Of a stretch of 64,000 nucleotides of DNA, positions 16,245 through 24,400 are shown in pieces (the stretch's first letter is position 1; each line of letters begins with the position of its first letter). This DNA is from CAVQXR01 sp046330455. Lineage in GTDB: Bacteria; Actinomycetota; Thermoleophilia; Gaiellales; Gaiellaceae. The position numbers and the translations under genes were made by a program. The DNA lies in contig JAXLSU010000006.1 in the NCBI GenBank assembly GCA_046330455.1, positions 1-64,000 on the forward strand, written 5' to 3'. The notes under the pieces were generated by a model. The model was not told the DNA's origin, made no database searches, and saw only the letters and a list, made by a program, of their open reading frames with translations.

Positions 16245-17438
16245 ATGGCTGACGAGCCGGAGGTCGGATTCGTCACGATGGGCCAGGCGGCCGGGGCACA
16301 GGAGATCCCCGAGATCGGGATCGGGATGCTCGGCTACGCGTTCATGGGGAAGGCGCACACGAATGCGCTGAAGAAGATCGCGTACATGACCTGGCCGCCG
16401 CCGTACCGCCCGCGCCTCGTCGCGGTGGCGGGACGGAACGCCGAGGCGGTCTCGGAGGCGGCCCGGCGCTACGGCTGGGAGCGATGGACGACGAGCTGGG
16501 AGGACGTGGTCAACGACCCGAACGTCCAGGTCTTCGACAACGGCGGTCCGAACGACGTCCATCTCGAGCCGACGGTTGCCGCGGCGAAGGCGGGCAAGCA
16601 CCTCATCTGCGAGAAGCCGCTCGGCCGGACGGCCGACGAGGCGTACGAGATCTGGAAGGGCGTCGCCGCACACCCCGTGAAGGCGATGACGGCCTTCAAC
16701 TACCGCTTCTATCCCGCGATCGTGCTCGCGAAGCAGATGATCGACACCGGCGAGCTCGGGGAGATCTACCACTTCCGCGGCCGCTACCACCAGGAATGGA
16801 TCATGGATCCGCAGTTCCCGAAGGTCTGGCGGCTCGACAAGGCGGTGGCCGGCTCCGGGGCGCTCGGCGATCTCGGTGCGCACGTGATCGACCAGTCGCG
16901 GTATCTCTGCGGCGAGGTGTCGGCGGTCACGGGCGTACTGCGGACGTTCATCAGCGAGCGGCCCGGAGGCGTCGTGGACGTCGACGACGCATTCGAGTCG
17001 ACGGTCGAGTTCGAGAACGGGGCGATCGGCACCTACGAGGCGACGCGGTTCGCGGCCGGTCGCAAGAACCAGATGCGCTGGGAGATCAACGGGTCGAAGG
17101 GCACGCTGCTCTTCGACTCCGAGCGTCAGAACGAGCTGCTCGTCAACCTGGTCGGCTCGCAGCCCGGCGACCACGCGCAGGGGTTCCGAAACGTGCTCGT
17201 CTCCGAGGCCTACCACCCGTACTGGGAGCACTGGTGGCCGCACGGGCACATGATCGGCTGGGAGGACAACTTCGTCCACGAGCTGCTCCACCTGCTCACC
17301 TGCATCAGGGAGGACGCAGCCGTGGGGCCGAGGGCGGCGACGATGGAGGACGGCTACCGCTGTGCCGAGATCTGCGACGCGATCGTGCGCGCGCACGAGA
17401 CGGGGCAGCGGCAGCGACTGGAGTACCGAACGCTCTGA
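16245..17438 (+). CDS. Gfo/Idh/MocA family oxidoreductase, first copy
   Basis: The 397-residue NAD(P)-dependent oxidoreductase acts on sugars or cyclitols. The Rossmann fold begins at IGIGMLGYAFMGKAHTNAL (about residue 25); the catalytic Lys is in CEKPLGRT, and the C-terminal substrate domain contains the conserved D-L-G-x-H-x-I-D pattern (GDLGAHVIDQ) and YRFYPA. The AAAGGAGGACACG ribosome site supports the ATG at 16245. A 25-residue N-terminal extension precedes the fold. The stop overlaps the next gene's ATG by one base (TGATG). With the isomerase before it and the SDR after it, it forms one step of a multi-step oxidation of a sugar-like ring; the substrate is unknown. Confidence 0.9.
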   Translation: MADEPEVGFVTMGQAAGAQEIPEIGIGMLGYAFMGKAHTNALKKIAYMTWPPPYRPRLVAVAGRNAEAVSEAARRYGWERWTTSWEDVVNDPNVQVFDNGGPNDVHLEPTVAAAKAGKHLICEKPLGRTADEAYEIWKGVAAHPVKAMTAFNYRFYPAIVLAKQMIDTGELGEIYHFRGRYHQEWIMDPQFPKVWRLDKAVAGSGALGDLGAHVIDQSRYLCGEVSAVTGVLRTFISERPGGVVDVDDAFESTVEFENGAIGTYEATRFAAGRKNQMRWEINGSKGTLLFDSERQNELLVNLVGSQPGDHAQGFRNVLVSEAYHPYWEHWWPHGHMIGWEDNFVHELLHLLTCIREDAAVGPRAATMEDGYRCAEICDAIVRAHETGQRQRLEYRTL

Positions 17439-18232
17439 TGCCCTCCCCGTACGACCTCACCGGCAAACGGGCCGTCGTGACCGGCGCCTCGCAGGGGATC
17501 GGGGCGGCGGCAGCCGTCGCCCTGGCCCGTGCCGGCGCGAACGTCGCGTTCGACTACCGCAGCGCGACCGCCGGGGCGGAGAGGACCGCGGCCGCGATCG
17601 AGGCGGAGGGGCGCGAGGCGCTCGTGCTCCAGGGCGATACGGGCGACCCCGGGCACGTGGAGGAGCTCGCCGAGGCGGCGGTCGAGGCCTGGGGTGGGAT
17701 CGACATCTGGGTGAACAACGCAGCGGCGCTCATGGTCAAGCCGTTTCTCGAGCTGACCGACGAGGACTGGCACGGTCTGCTCCGGGCGAACCTCCACGGC
17801 TACTACCACGGCTGCCGTGCCGCGATCCGCCGCATGGTTGCCCAGGGCGACGGTGGGCGGATCATCAACGTGACCTCGATCGTCGACATCCAGCCGATCG
17901 CCGAGCTGTCCGCCTACGTGACCGCGAAGGGCGGGATCCTCGGGCTGACGAAGACGCTCGCGGTCGAGTTCGGCCCGCACGGGATCACCGTCAACGCCCT
18001 CTCGCCGGGCGCGACCGACACGCCGCTGAACCAGGTTGCGTACACCCCGGAGGTGCGAAGGACGTACAACGAGCGAATCCCGCTGGGGCGGATCGCATCG
18101 GCCGGGGAGGTCGCCGACCCGTTCGTCTTCCTCGCCTCCGAGGCGTCGCGCTACGTGACCGGCCTCGAGCTCGTCGTCGACGGGGGCTTCATCCTGAACG
18201 GGAACGTGGGGCATGCGCGAACGCACGACTGA
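17438..18232 (+). CDS. Short-chain dehydrogenase/reductase (SDR), first of three
   Basis: This 264-residue classical SDR shows TGASQGIGAAAAVALARAG at the N-terminus (coenzyme binding), the NNAA motif near residue 92, catalytic Ser in VTSIVD, and Tyr/Lys in YVTAKGG. The C-terminus ends VVDGGF, as in FabG-like proteins. A residue pattern DYRS after beta-2 favours NADP. It is translationally coupled to the upstream Gfo/Idh/MocA gene by TGATG, which suggests it acts on the same pathway, probably oxidising a hydroxyl on a sugar or cyclitol. The next gene is 243 bp away; that gap is extremely GC-rich and shows no clear signal. Confidence 0.9.
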   Translation: MPSPYDLTGKRAVVTGASQGIGAAAAVALARAGANVAFDYRSATAGAERTAAAIEAEGREALVLQGDTGDPGHVEELAEAAVEAWGGIDIWVNNAAALMVKPFLELTDEDWHGLLRANLHGYYHGCRAAIRRMVAQGDGGRIINVTSIVDIQPIAELSAYVTAKGGILGLTKTLAVEFGPHGITVNALSPGATDTPLNQVAYTPEVRRTYNERIPLGRIASAGEVADPFVFLASEASRYVTGLELVVDGGFILNGNVGHARTHD

Positions 18233-18475
18233 GGTGCGCGTCGGCACTCCGCGCGTCCGACGGGGTGCGACTCCGGCCGGCCCTGGGGCGGCCGCGGTCG
18301 GCGCTGCGGTTGTGGCCCGGCCGCCCGCGGCGTCCCGGTCGCCCGAGGCGGCCCGCCCGGTGGCGGGGGCTGCCCGGGTGGACCCACCCCCCGCCCACCA
18401 CCCGGGGGAGGGTAGCGGCCCTTCGCGCGCACCTGTGTGCCGCCGTGTGCCGAAACTGCAACAACGGAGGGCTGG

Positions 18476-19381
18476 ATGGAGGTAGCGCCGGGAATCCATC
18501 GAATCGAGTCGGTCCTCGGGCCGCGCCCGTTCTCCCAGTACCTGCTGCGGGGCGAGCGCTCGCTCCTCGTCGACACCGGCGTGAAGGAGACGCCCGGCGA
18601 GGTCGTGCTGCCGTACTTCCGGGAGCTCGGCTTCGATCCGGCGACGCTCGACTTCGTCCTGAACTCCCACGCCGACGTCGACCACTTCGGCGGGAACGCC
18701 GCGGTCAGGGCAGCCTGCCCGGACGCGCTCTTCTGTGCGCACGTCGCCGACAGCCCGTGGATCGAGAGTCGCGAGCGGATCATGCTGGAGCGCTACGGGT
18801 GGTACGAGGAGTTCGGGCTCGGCTACCCGGACGAGGTGTTCGCCTGGCTTCGGGACGCGATGGGCCCCGAGGTACCCGTCGACGTCGCGCTCACGGGGGA
18901 CGAGGAGGTCAGGCTCGGGCCCGAGCTCACCGTCCGGATCCTGCACCTGCCGGGCCACACGGCCGGCCATCTCGGGGTCTGGGAGCCCCGGTCGCGGACG
19001 GCGATCGTGCTCGACGCGGTGATGGCGCTCGGCCTGCTCGACACCGAGGGCAATGTGATCCACCCGCCGCCCGTCCCGCACGTGAGCGAGTACGAGCAGA
19101 CGGTGAAGCTGCTCCAGGGCCTCGAGCCGGCCCGTCTCCTGACTGCCCACTACGCGGTCATGGAGGGTGAGGAGGTCGACCGCTTCCTCGCCGACAGCCT
19201 CGCCTTCATCGAATCCGCCCGCGCCGCGGTCTCGCGGGCGCTCGCCGACGATCCCGAGCTCACGCTCGCAGGGCTTCTCGCCCGCACCGATCCCGAGCTC
19301 GGGCCGTTCACCTCGATGCCGAACGAGCTCGCCGCGACCCTTCGCGGCGTGCTTCGTGAGCGCGGCCTGGAGGCCCGGTGA
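18476..19381 (+). CDS. Metallo-beta-lactamase fold hydrolase
   Basis: The 301-residue hydrolase starts at the ATG at 18476, just after GGAGGG. The metal-binding signature reads H-A-D-V-D-H (SHADVDHFGG), so the second His of the usual HxHxDH is Asp. Further ligands are His in LPGHTAGH and Asp in VLDAVM, and a final His in TAHYAV. This H-x-D-x-D-H variant occurs in lactonase- and glyoxalase-II-like subgroups. A lactonase role opening a sugar lactone made by the neighbouring dehydrogenases would fit the context, but nothing in the sequence proves it. The C-terminal 70 residues are helical and may be a lid or dimerisation segment. Confidence 0.82.
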   Translation: MEVAPGIHRIESVLGPRPFSQYLLRGERSLLVDTGVKETPGEVVLPYFRELGFDPATLDFVLNSHADVDHFGGNAAVRAACPDALFCAHVADSPWIESRERIMLERYGWYEEFGLGYPDEVFAWLRDAMGPEVPVDVALTGDEEVRLGPELTVRILHLPGHTAGHLGVWEPRSRTAIVLDAVMALGLLDTEGNVIHPPPVPHVSEYEQTVKLLQGLEPARLLTAHYAVMEGEEVDRFLADSLAFIESARAAVSRALADDPELTLAGLLARTDPELGPFTSMPNELAATLRGVLRERGLEAR

Positions 19382-19431
19382 CCCCGATCAGGCCCGCCCT
19401 CGACGCAGCTCGACGAGGTTCGCCACCGGCC

Positions 19432-19491
19432 GACCGTGCATGGCTGCACGCGTTGACCCACGAGACCGTGCATGGATGCACGCGTTGACCC
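19432..19491. promoter_or_regulatory. Tandem operator-like repeat upstream of isomerase B
   Basis: Two 28-bp copies (19432-19459 and 19464-19491) with one mismatch (C/A at 19444/19476) are spaced 32 bp start to start, three helical turns. Each contains GTGCA-TGGC/TGGA-TGCAC, a 5-bp dyad with a 4-base spacer, followed by CGCGTTGACCC. They end 27 bp before the isomerase ATG, a typical place for cooperative binding of a regulator. Confidence 0.55.
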
Positions 19492-19518
19492 CGACCTGAC
19501 ACACGAAGGAGGACGTTC

Positions 19519-20346
19519 ATGGCACTCGAGCTCGGGATGATCAGCTCGACCTGGTTCGACACCAAGGTGGGCCGGCTCGACGGGATCCGTACCGCGAAGC
19601 AGATCGGCTTCGACACCTACGACATCTTCGAGGATCCCCTCGATCTGACCGACGCCGAGCGCGCCGAGATCAAGCAGACCTGCGAGGAGGTCGGGCTGCC
19701 GATCCGCTCCGTCGTCTGCGTCGGGTTCGGCCTCGTCGACTTCAACCCGTCGGTACGGCGGTTCACGATCGACCGGATCAAGGCCTACGTCGACCAGGGC
19801 GCGTACCTCGGGGCCCGCAACGTGCTCCTCGTGGTCGGGGAGTACTTCTGGGACGGCGAGGTGTTTCCCCGCGAGGCGATCTGGGGGCTCGCCAAGGACG
19901 CCGTCAAGGAGTGCGGCGAGTACGCGCAGTCGAAGGGCCTCGAGGTCGTCCTCGAGCTCGAGCCGTTCACGGAGGCGCTGCTGAAGGACGTCCACGAGCT
20001 CGCCCGCTTCGTTCGCGAGATCGGGCACCCGGCCGTCCGGGCCAACGCCGACATCTCGCACCTCCACCTCTCCGACTGCTCGTTCGAGGACGTCGCCGTC
20101 CTGACCGGCATGATCGGGCACATCCACCTCTCGGACTGCGACGGCAAGGTGCATGGTGACCTGCCCGCCGGGATGGGCGTGACGCCGATCAAGGAGTACC
20201 TGCAGGCGATCGTCGACACGGGCTTCGAGGGCACCGTCTCGATCGAGCTCGAGTACTCCCCAGACCCCGACAAGATCGTCGAGTGGGCCCAGCAGGCATA
20301 CGACGGCACCGCCGCGATCATGCGCGACCTCGGCGTCCGTTCGTAG
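19519..20346 (+). CDS. Sugar phosphate isomerase/epimerase family protein, paralogue B
   Basis: The 275-residue TIM barrel has metal ligands Glu in VVLELEPF, Asp/His in RANADISHLHL, His in GHIHLSDCDG and Glu in SIELEYSPD. The GAAGGAGGACGTTC ribosome site supports the ATG. By eye it is roughly 70 percent identical to the protein at 22288-23124, so the two arose by recent duplication, while paralogue A is distant. It probably catalyses keto-enol isomerisation or epimerisation of a keto-sugar or keto-cyclitol made by the adjacent dehydrogenases. Tandem dyads upstream suggest its own regulated promoter. The Gfo/Idh/MocA gene follows 9 bp later. Confidence 0.86.
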   Translation: MALELGMISSTWFDTKVGRLDGIRTAKQIGFDTYDIFEDPLDLTDAERAEIKQTCEEVGLPIRSVVCVGFGLVDFNPSVRRFTIDRIKAYVDQGAYLGARNVLLVVGEYFWDGEVFPREAIWGLAKDAVKECGEYAQSKGLEVVLELEPFTEALLKDVHELARFVREIGHPAVRANADISHLHLSDCSFEDVAVLTGMIGHIHLSDCDGKVHGDLPAGMGVTPIKEYLQAIVDTGFEGTVSIELEYSPDPDKIVEWAQQAYDGTAAIMRDLGVRS

Positions 20347-20355
20347 GTGACGGCG

Positions 20356-21444
20356 ATGGGAGAGATCGAGCTCGCGACCGGGCCTCTGCTCGGCACGAAG
20401 ACCGACTACGGGATCGGCGCGATCGGTGCCGGGTTCATCATGCGCGACATCCACCTCGTCGCCTACAACGAGGCGGGCTTCAACACCGTCGCGATCGCGT
20501 CGCGGACGCCCGAGCACGCACGGGCCGCGGCCGAGCAGAACGACATCGCCACCGTGTACGACACGTGGCAGGAGTTGCTCGACGACCCACGCGTCGAGAT
20601 CGTCGACATCGCCTACCCGCCCGACCAGCAGCTCGGGATCGTGCGGGAGGCCTGCAAGCGGCCGCACGTGAAGGGGATCCTCGCTCAGAAGCCGATCGCG
20701 TTCACGCTCGAGGAGGCGAAGGAGATCGTCCACGTCTGCCGCGAGTCGGGAAAGACGCTCGGCGTCAACCAGAACATGCGCTACGACCAGTCGATGCGGG
20801 CGCTGAAGACGCTGCTCGCCGGCGGGCACATGGGGACGCCCGTCGTGGGGCAGATCGTCATGAACGCGCGGCCGCACTGGCAGGAGTTCGTGCGGGCGTT
20901 CAACCGAACGGCGATCCTGAACATGTCGATCCACCACCTGGACGCGTTCCGGTTCCTGTTCGGCGATCCGGAGGCGATCATGGTGTCCGTCCGGCCCGAT
21001 CCCAGCCACGACTTCGAGCACGGGGACGGCATGGCCTTCTACGTGCTCGAGTACGCGGACGGCCTGCGCTGCCTCGGCTCGGACGACTGCTACTCGTGGG
21101 CGGATGGGCGGATCGAGTGGCGCGTCGAGGGGACCGAAGGCATCGCCAAGGGAACGATCGGCTGGCCCGACTACCCGGCCGGCTCGCCGTCGACCATCGA
21201 CTACCACCTCCGTTCGGAGGAGGGCGTCTGGCACCGGCCGCGCTGGCAGGAGCGCTGGTTCCCGCAGGCGTTCATCGGGACGATGGGGCAGCTGATGAAG
21301 GCGATCGAGGCCGGAGCCGAGCCCGAGCTGAACGGGCCCGACAACCTCCACACGATGGCGCTCGTCGAGGCCGCGTACCGCTCGGCGGCCGAGAAGCGCA
21401 CCGTGACGCTCGCCGAGGTGCTCGAGGAAGCCGGGCTCGCGTGA
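20356..21444 (+). CDS. Gfo/Idh/MocA family oxidoreductase, second copy
   Basis: This 362-residue NAD(P)-dependent oxidoreductase has its Rossmann start at GIGAIGAGFIMRDIH and a catalytic Lys in AQKPIAFT, where the family usually has EKP; Gln in place of Glu is a known variant. The substrate domain contains GDPEAIMV and the HHLDAFRF segment. I placed the start at the ATG at 20356 because AGGTGA (20345-20350) is well spaced for it; the GTG at 20347, directly after the isomerase stop, is the alternative. Its stop overlaps the next start in GTGA. It repeats the isomerase-oxidoreductase-SDR order seen at 15.2-18.2 kb. Confidence 0.9.
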   Translation: MGEIELATGPLLGTKTDYGIGAIGAGFIMRDIHLVAYNEAGFNTVAIASRTPEHARAAAEQNDIATVYDTWQELLDDPRVEIVDIAYPPDQQLGIVREACKRPHVKGILAQKPIAFTLEEAKEIVHVCRESGKTLGVNQNMRYDQSMRALKTLLAGGHMGTPVVGQIVMNARPHWQEFVRAFNRTAILNMSIHHLDAFRFLFGDPEAIMVSVRPDPSHDFEHGDGMAFYVLEYADGLRCLGSDDCYSWADGRIEWRVEGTEGIAKGTIGWPDYPAGSPSTIDYHLRSEEGVWHRPRWQERWFPQAFIGTMGQLMKAIEAGAEPELNGPDNLHTMALVEAAYRSAAEKRTVTLAEVLEEAGLA

Positions 21445-22208
21445 ACGGACTCGCCGCCTTCTCGCTCGAGGGGCGCGTCGCGATCGTGACAGGCGCCGGC
21501 GGCGGTCTGGGCGAGGGCATCTGCCGCTCGCTCGCCGCGGCCGGCGCCACGGTCGTCTGTGTCGACCTGACGGCCGAGAAGGCCGAGTCGCGCGCGGCCG
21601 GCGTCCGGGAGCTCGGAGGGACGGCGATCGGGCTCGCTGCCGACGTTTCCGACCGGGCCTCGATCCAGGCGATGGTCGACACCGTGACCGGCGAGCTCGG
21701 CGGGATCGACGTCCTCGTCAACAACGCGGCGATCTACCCGCGCCGGGCCTGGACCGAGATCGGCGAGGACGAGTGGGACGCCGTCCTCGCCACGAACCTG
21801 AAGGGGTACTTCCTCTGTGCCCGAGCCTGCCACCCGTCGATGGTGGAGCGCGGTCACGGCCGGATCGTCAACGTCTCCTCGATCACGTTCTTCATCGGGA
21901 TGGGGATGCTGCTCGACTACGTCTCGTCGAAGGGCGGCGTGATCGGGTTCACGCGCGCGCTCGCGCGCGAGCTCGGGGCCGAGGGCGTGAACGTGAACGC
22001 GATCGCGCCCGGTGCGTTCCCCACCGACGCCGAGAAGATCCATCCGGATCCCGAGGGCTACACGGCGTGGATCCTCGACCAGCAGAGCCTGAAGCGTCGC
22101 GGCACGCCCGAGGACATCGGCAACCTCGTCGTGTTCCTCGCCGGCGATGCCTCGTCGTTCATCACCGGCCAGACCGTGATGATCGACGGTGGCTGGGCAA
22201 TGCACTGA
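21441..22208 (+). CDS. Short-chain dehydrogenase/reductase (SDR), second of three
   Basis: The 255-residue SDR has TGAGGGLGEGICRSLAAAG for coenzyme binding, NNAAIYP, catalytic Ser in VSSITF and Tyr/Lys in YVSSKGG, and ends MIDGGW. An Asp after beta-2 (CVDLTAEK) favours NAD over NADP. The start is the GTG in the 4-base overlap GTGA with the oxidoreductase gene, which implies coupled translation. It is the SDR member of the second module. A REP-like palindrome follows the stop, before the third isomerase. Confidence 0.9.
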   Translation: MNGLAAFSLEGRVAIVTGAGGGLGEGICRSLAAAGATVVCVDLTAEKAESRAAGVRELGGTAIGLAADVSDRASIQAMVDTVTGELGGIDVLVNNAAIYPRRAWTEIGEDEWDAVLATNLKGYFLCARACHPSMVERGHGRIVNVSSITFFIGMGMLLDYVSSKGGVIGFTRALARELGAEGVNVNAIAPGAFPTDAEKIHPDPEGYTAWILDQQSLKRRGTPEDIGNLVVFLAGDASSFITGQTVMIDGGWAMH

Positions 22209-22210
22209 GA

Positions 22211-22231
22211 GGGCCGGATCAGATCCGGCCC
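22211..22231. repeat. REP-like palindrome, copy 2
   Basis: GGGCCGGAT-CAG-ATCCGGCCC is a perfect 9-3-9 dyad followed by CTAC, right after an SDR stop codon. Confidence 0.75.
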
Positions 22232-22287
22232 CTACACCTACCGATGAGCCCCGGCCCCGACGCCGGTTCACGACGCGAGGAGGATCG

Positions 22288-23124
22288 ATGGCACAGCTCG
22301 AGCTCGGGATGATCAGCTCCACGTGGCTCGACACGAAGGTGGGCCGGCTCGAGGGTATCCGCCGGGCGAAGGAGATCGGCTTCGACACCTACGACGTGTT
22401 CGAGGACGCGCTCGATCTCACCGACGCCGAGCGCCGGGAGATCCGCGCCGCGTGCGACGAGGCCGGCCTTCCGGTGCGCTCACAGCTGTGCGTCGCGTTC
22501 GGTGCCGTCGACTTCAATCCCTCGGTGCGCCGGTTCACCCTCGACCGCCTGAAGGCGAACATCGACCAGGGCGCGTTTCTCGGGGCGCGGAACCTCGTGG
22601 TCGTGATCGGTGAGTACTACTGGGACAGCGAGGTCTTTCCCGGCGACGCGATCTGGGGGCTGGCCGTCGAGATGGTCAGGGAGGCAGGGTTCCACGCGGC
22701 GAAGCGGGGGCTCGAGGTCGTCGTCGAGCTCGAGCCGTTCGAGCAGTCGCTCGCAAAGGACGTCCACGAGCTCGTTCGCTTCGTCCGCGACGTCGATCAC
22801 CCCGCGGTCCGCGCGAACGCGGACATCTCGCACCTCCATCTCTCGGGCGCTTCCTTCGACGAGGTCGCCGAGCTTACCGGGCTGATCGGGCACATCCACC
22901 TCTCGGACTGCGATGGCAAGGTGCACGGTGACCTACCGGCCGGCCGGGGGGTCACGCCGATCAGGGAGTACCTGCAGGCGATCGTCGACACCGGGTACGA
23001 GGGGACGGTCTCGATCGAGCTCGAGTACTCGCCCGACCCCGACAGGATCGTCGAGTGGGTGGCGGAGGCCTACGAGGCGACGGCGGCGATCATGCGTGAG
23101 GTCGGCGTCCGCGGCGGCGGCTGA
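22288..23124 (+). CDS. Sugar phosphate isomerase/epimerase family protein, paralogue C
   Basis: This 278-residue TIM barrel is a close paralogue of the protein at 19519-20346, with the same metal ligands (Glu in VVELEPF, Asp/His in RANADISHLHL, His in GHIHLSDCDG, Glu in SIELEYSPD). The ATG at 22288 follows GAGGAGGATCG; an upstream in-frame start at 22189 would read through the REP palindrome and is unlikely. It is the last gene of the rightward series. Divergence between B and C is concentrated in the middle of the protein, so they may act on different epimers; this is inference. Confidence 0.86.
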   Translation: MAQLELGMISSTWLDTKVGRLEGIRRAKEIGFDTYDVFEDALDLTDAERREIRAACDEAGLPVRSQLCVAFGAVDFNPSVRRFTLDRLKANIDQGAFLGARNLVVVIGEYYWDSEVFPGDAIWGLAVEMVREAGFHAAKRGLEVVVELEPFEQSLAKDVHELVRFVRDVDHPAVRANADISHLHLSGASFDEVAELTGLIGHIHLSDCDGKVHGDLPAGRGVTPIREYLQAIVDTGYEGTVSIELEYSPDPDRIVEWVAEAYEATAAIMREVGVRGGG

Positions 23125-23280
23125 GCAGGCGGCTCGGCCGCCTGCGACCCGCCCAGGAGCCGGGCGGAGCCCGGCGGTCACGGGGTGAGGCGGGCCGGCC
23201 GAGTCATCGCGAAGCGTCGATCGGCCGGCGCCCGGCAGGGGTCGGCCGGTCGTCGGGGATCGGTGGGTGGCTGGCCTCGT

Positions 23281-23305
23281 ACGGGCGGGATCTCATCCCG
23301 CCCGT
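23281..23305. repeat. REP-like palindrome, copy 3, at a convergent junction
   Basis: ACGGGCGGGAT-CTC-ATCCCGCCCGT is a perfect 11-3-11 dyad between the convergent isomerase C and UroD-type genes, ending on the first base of the latter's stop codon. It may serve as a terminator. Confidence 0.75.
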
Positions 23306-24354
23306 CAGGCGGGAACCGCGTACGCCCGTGCCGTCTCGACCATGGCCCGGATGTTCTCGAGCGGCGTGATCCGCGGCACGACGCAGCCCGAGCCGAGCAC
23401 GTAGCCCCCGCCCGGGGCGGCAGCGTCGAGACAGGCGTTCGAGGCGGCACGCACCCGCTCGGGCGTGCCCTGGAGCAGCACCGTGACCGGGTCGACGTTG
23501 CCGATCAGGCAGGCGCGATCCCCCACGATCTCCTTGGCGCGGGCGAGATCGACCTTGTGGTCGATCTCGATGATGTCGGCTCCGGTCTGTGCGTAGAGAT
23601 CGAGCACCTTCGTCGAGTCGCCGCAGATGTGCAGGAGCGTCTTCGCACCGTGGTCTTTCCACGCCTGGATCACCTTCCGCTGGTACGGGAAGGCCCAGCG
23701 CTCGTAGTCGGCCGGGGAGATCACGTCGCAGGAGGCGAGCGAGTCGCCGCAGTGCAGAAGGTCGGAGCCAGCATCGAAGCAGGCCTTCCCGAACGCGATC
23801 AGCCCGTCGGCGGCGAGATCGAGCGCATGGTGGATCGCCTCGGGATCGCTGCCCGGCAGCCCCCCGTCCGCCATCCCGACCTGGATCAGGAACTCCTGCG
23901 TCCCGATGAAGTAGGAGGCGAGCGCGAACGGCCCCGTCCCGGACGTGCGGATCGCGACCTCGTCACCGACCGCGGCCCGCACCATTCGTGCCGCCTCGAT
24001 GATCACCGGCATGCGGCCGTCCGTGAGCGGGTCGGGCACCTCGAGCTCGTAGACGCGATCGAGGCTGTCGACCGCCGGCCGCTTCAGATGAGGGGTCTCG
24101 TCCTCGGGGAGCTCGGCGACGCAGCCGTAGCCCTCGGCGAGGTAGTAGTTGTCGCACGAGAGGAAGATGACGTCCTGGCCGAGCGCCTCGTGCAGGTTGA
24201 GCTGGCCCCTCGCCATCACCTCGGCGTCGCAGGCGTATTCCCGTACCGAGGCTCCGGCCAGCGGGGCGCCGAGGTCTGCCATCATCGGCCCGACCGGCAC
24301 GCCGTCCGCAGGGCGACGCTCGAGCGTCGCGAGCACGCGCTCGCGCGAAGTCAC
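23305..24354 (-). CDS. Uroporphyrinogen decarboxylase-fold methyltransferase (MtaA/CmuA-like)
   Basis: The 349-residue protein has the UroD TIM-barrel fold. It carries the H-x-C...C zinc signature of methylcobamide methyltransferases, not the catalytic residues of haem-pathway UroD: HICGDST near residue 260 and a third ligand Cys in GYVLGSGCVVPR. These enzymes move methyl groups between a corrinoid protein and a thiol or other acceptor. I chose the GTG at 24354, where similarity starts (TSRERVLATLERR); it has no Shine-Dalgarno site but lies 8 bases after TAACGT, the leaderless pattern. It is divergent from an SDR across 46 bp. Its partner could be the corrinoid system at 35-42 kb. Confidence 0.85.
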   Translation of the reverse strand: MTSRERVLATLERRPADGVPVGPMMADLGAPLAGASVREYACDAEVMARGQLNLHEALGQDVIFLSCDNYYLAEGYGCVAELPEDETPHLKRPAVDSLDRVYELEVPDPLTDGRMPVIIEAARMVRAAVGDEVAIRTSGTGPFALASYFIGTQEFLIQVGMADGGLPGSDPEAIHHALDLAADGLIAFGKACFDAGSDLLHCGDSLASCDVISPADYERWAFPYQRKVIQAWKDHGAKTLLHICGDSTKVLDLYAQTGADIIEIDHKVDLARAKEIVGDRACLIGNVDPVTVLLQGTPERVRAASNACLDAAAPGGGYVLGSGCVVPRITPLENIRAMVETARAYAVPA

Positions 24355-24358
24355 GATT

Positions 24359-24370
24359 GGGAACGTTACC
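24359..24370. promoter_or_regulatory. Operator-like near-palindrome between divergent genes
   Basis: GGGAACGTTACC is a 12-bp imperfect palindrome with an AACGTT core, like the LacI-type site at 11938. It overlaps the likely -10 box (TAACGT) of the leftward UroD-type gene within the 46-bp divergent gap. Confidence 0.4.
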
Positions 24371-24400
24371 GGACCGGCCGCCGCGGCTATCGTTGCGACG

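Noticed and set aside
18233..18475. Pro/Ala-rich open frame in the extremely GC-rich gap after the first SDR
   Set aside because: Low-complexity composition, overlap with the SDR end, and no ribosome site; probably non-coding.
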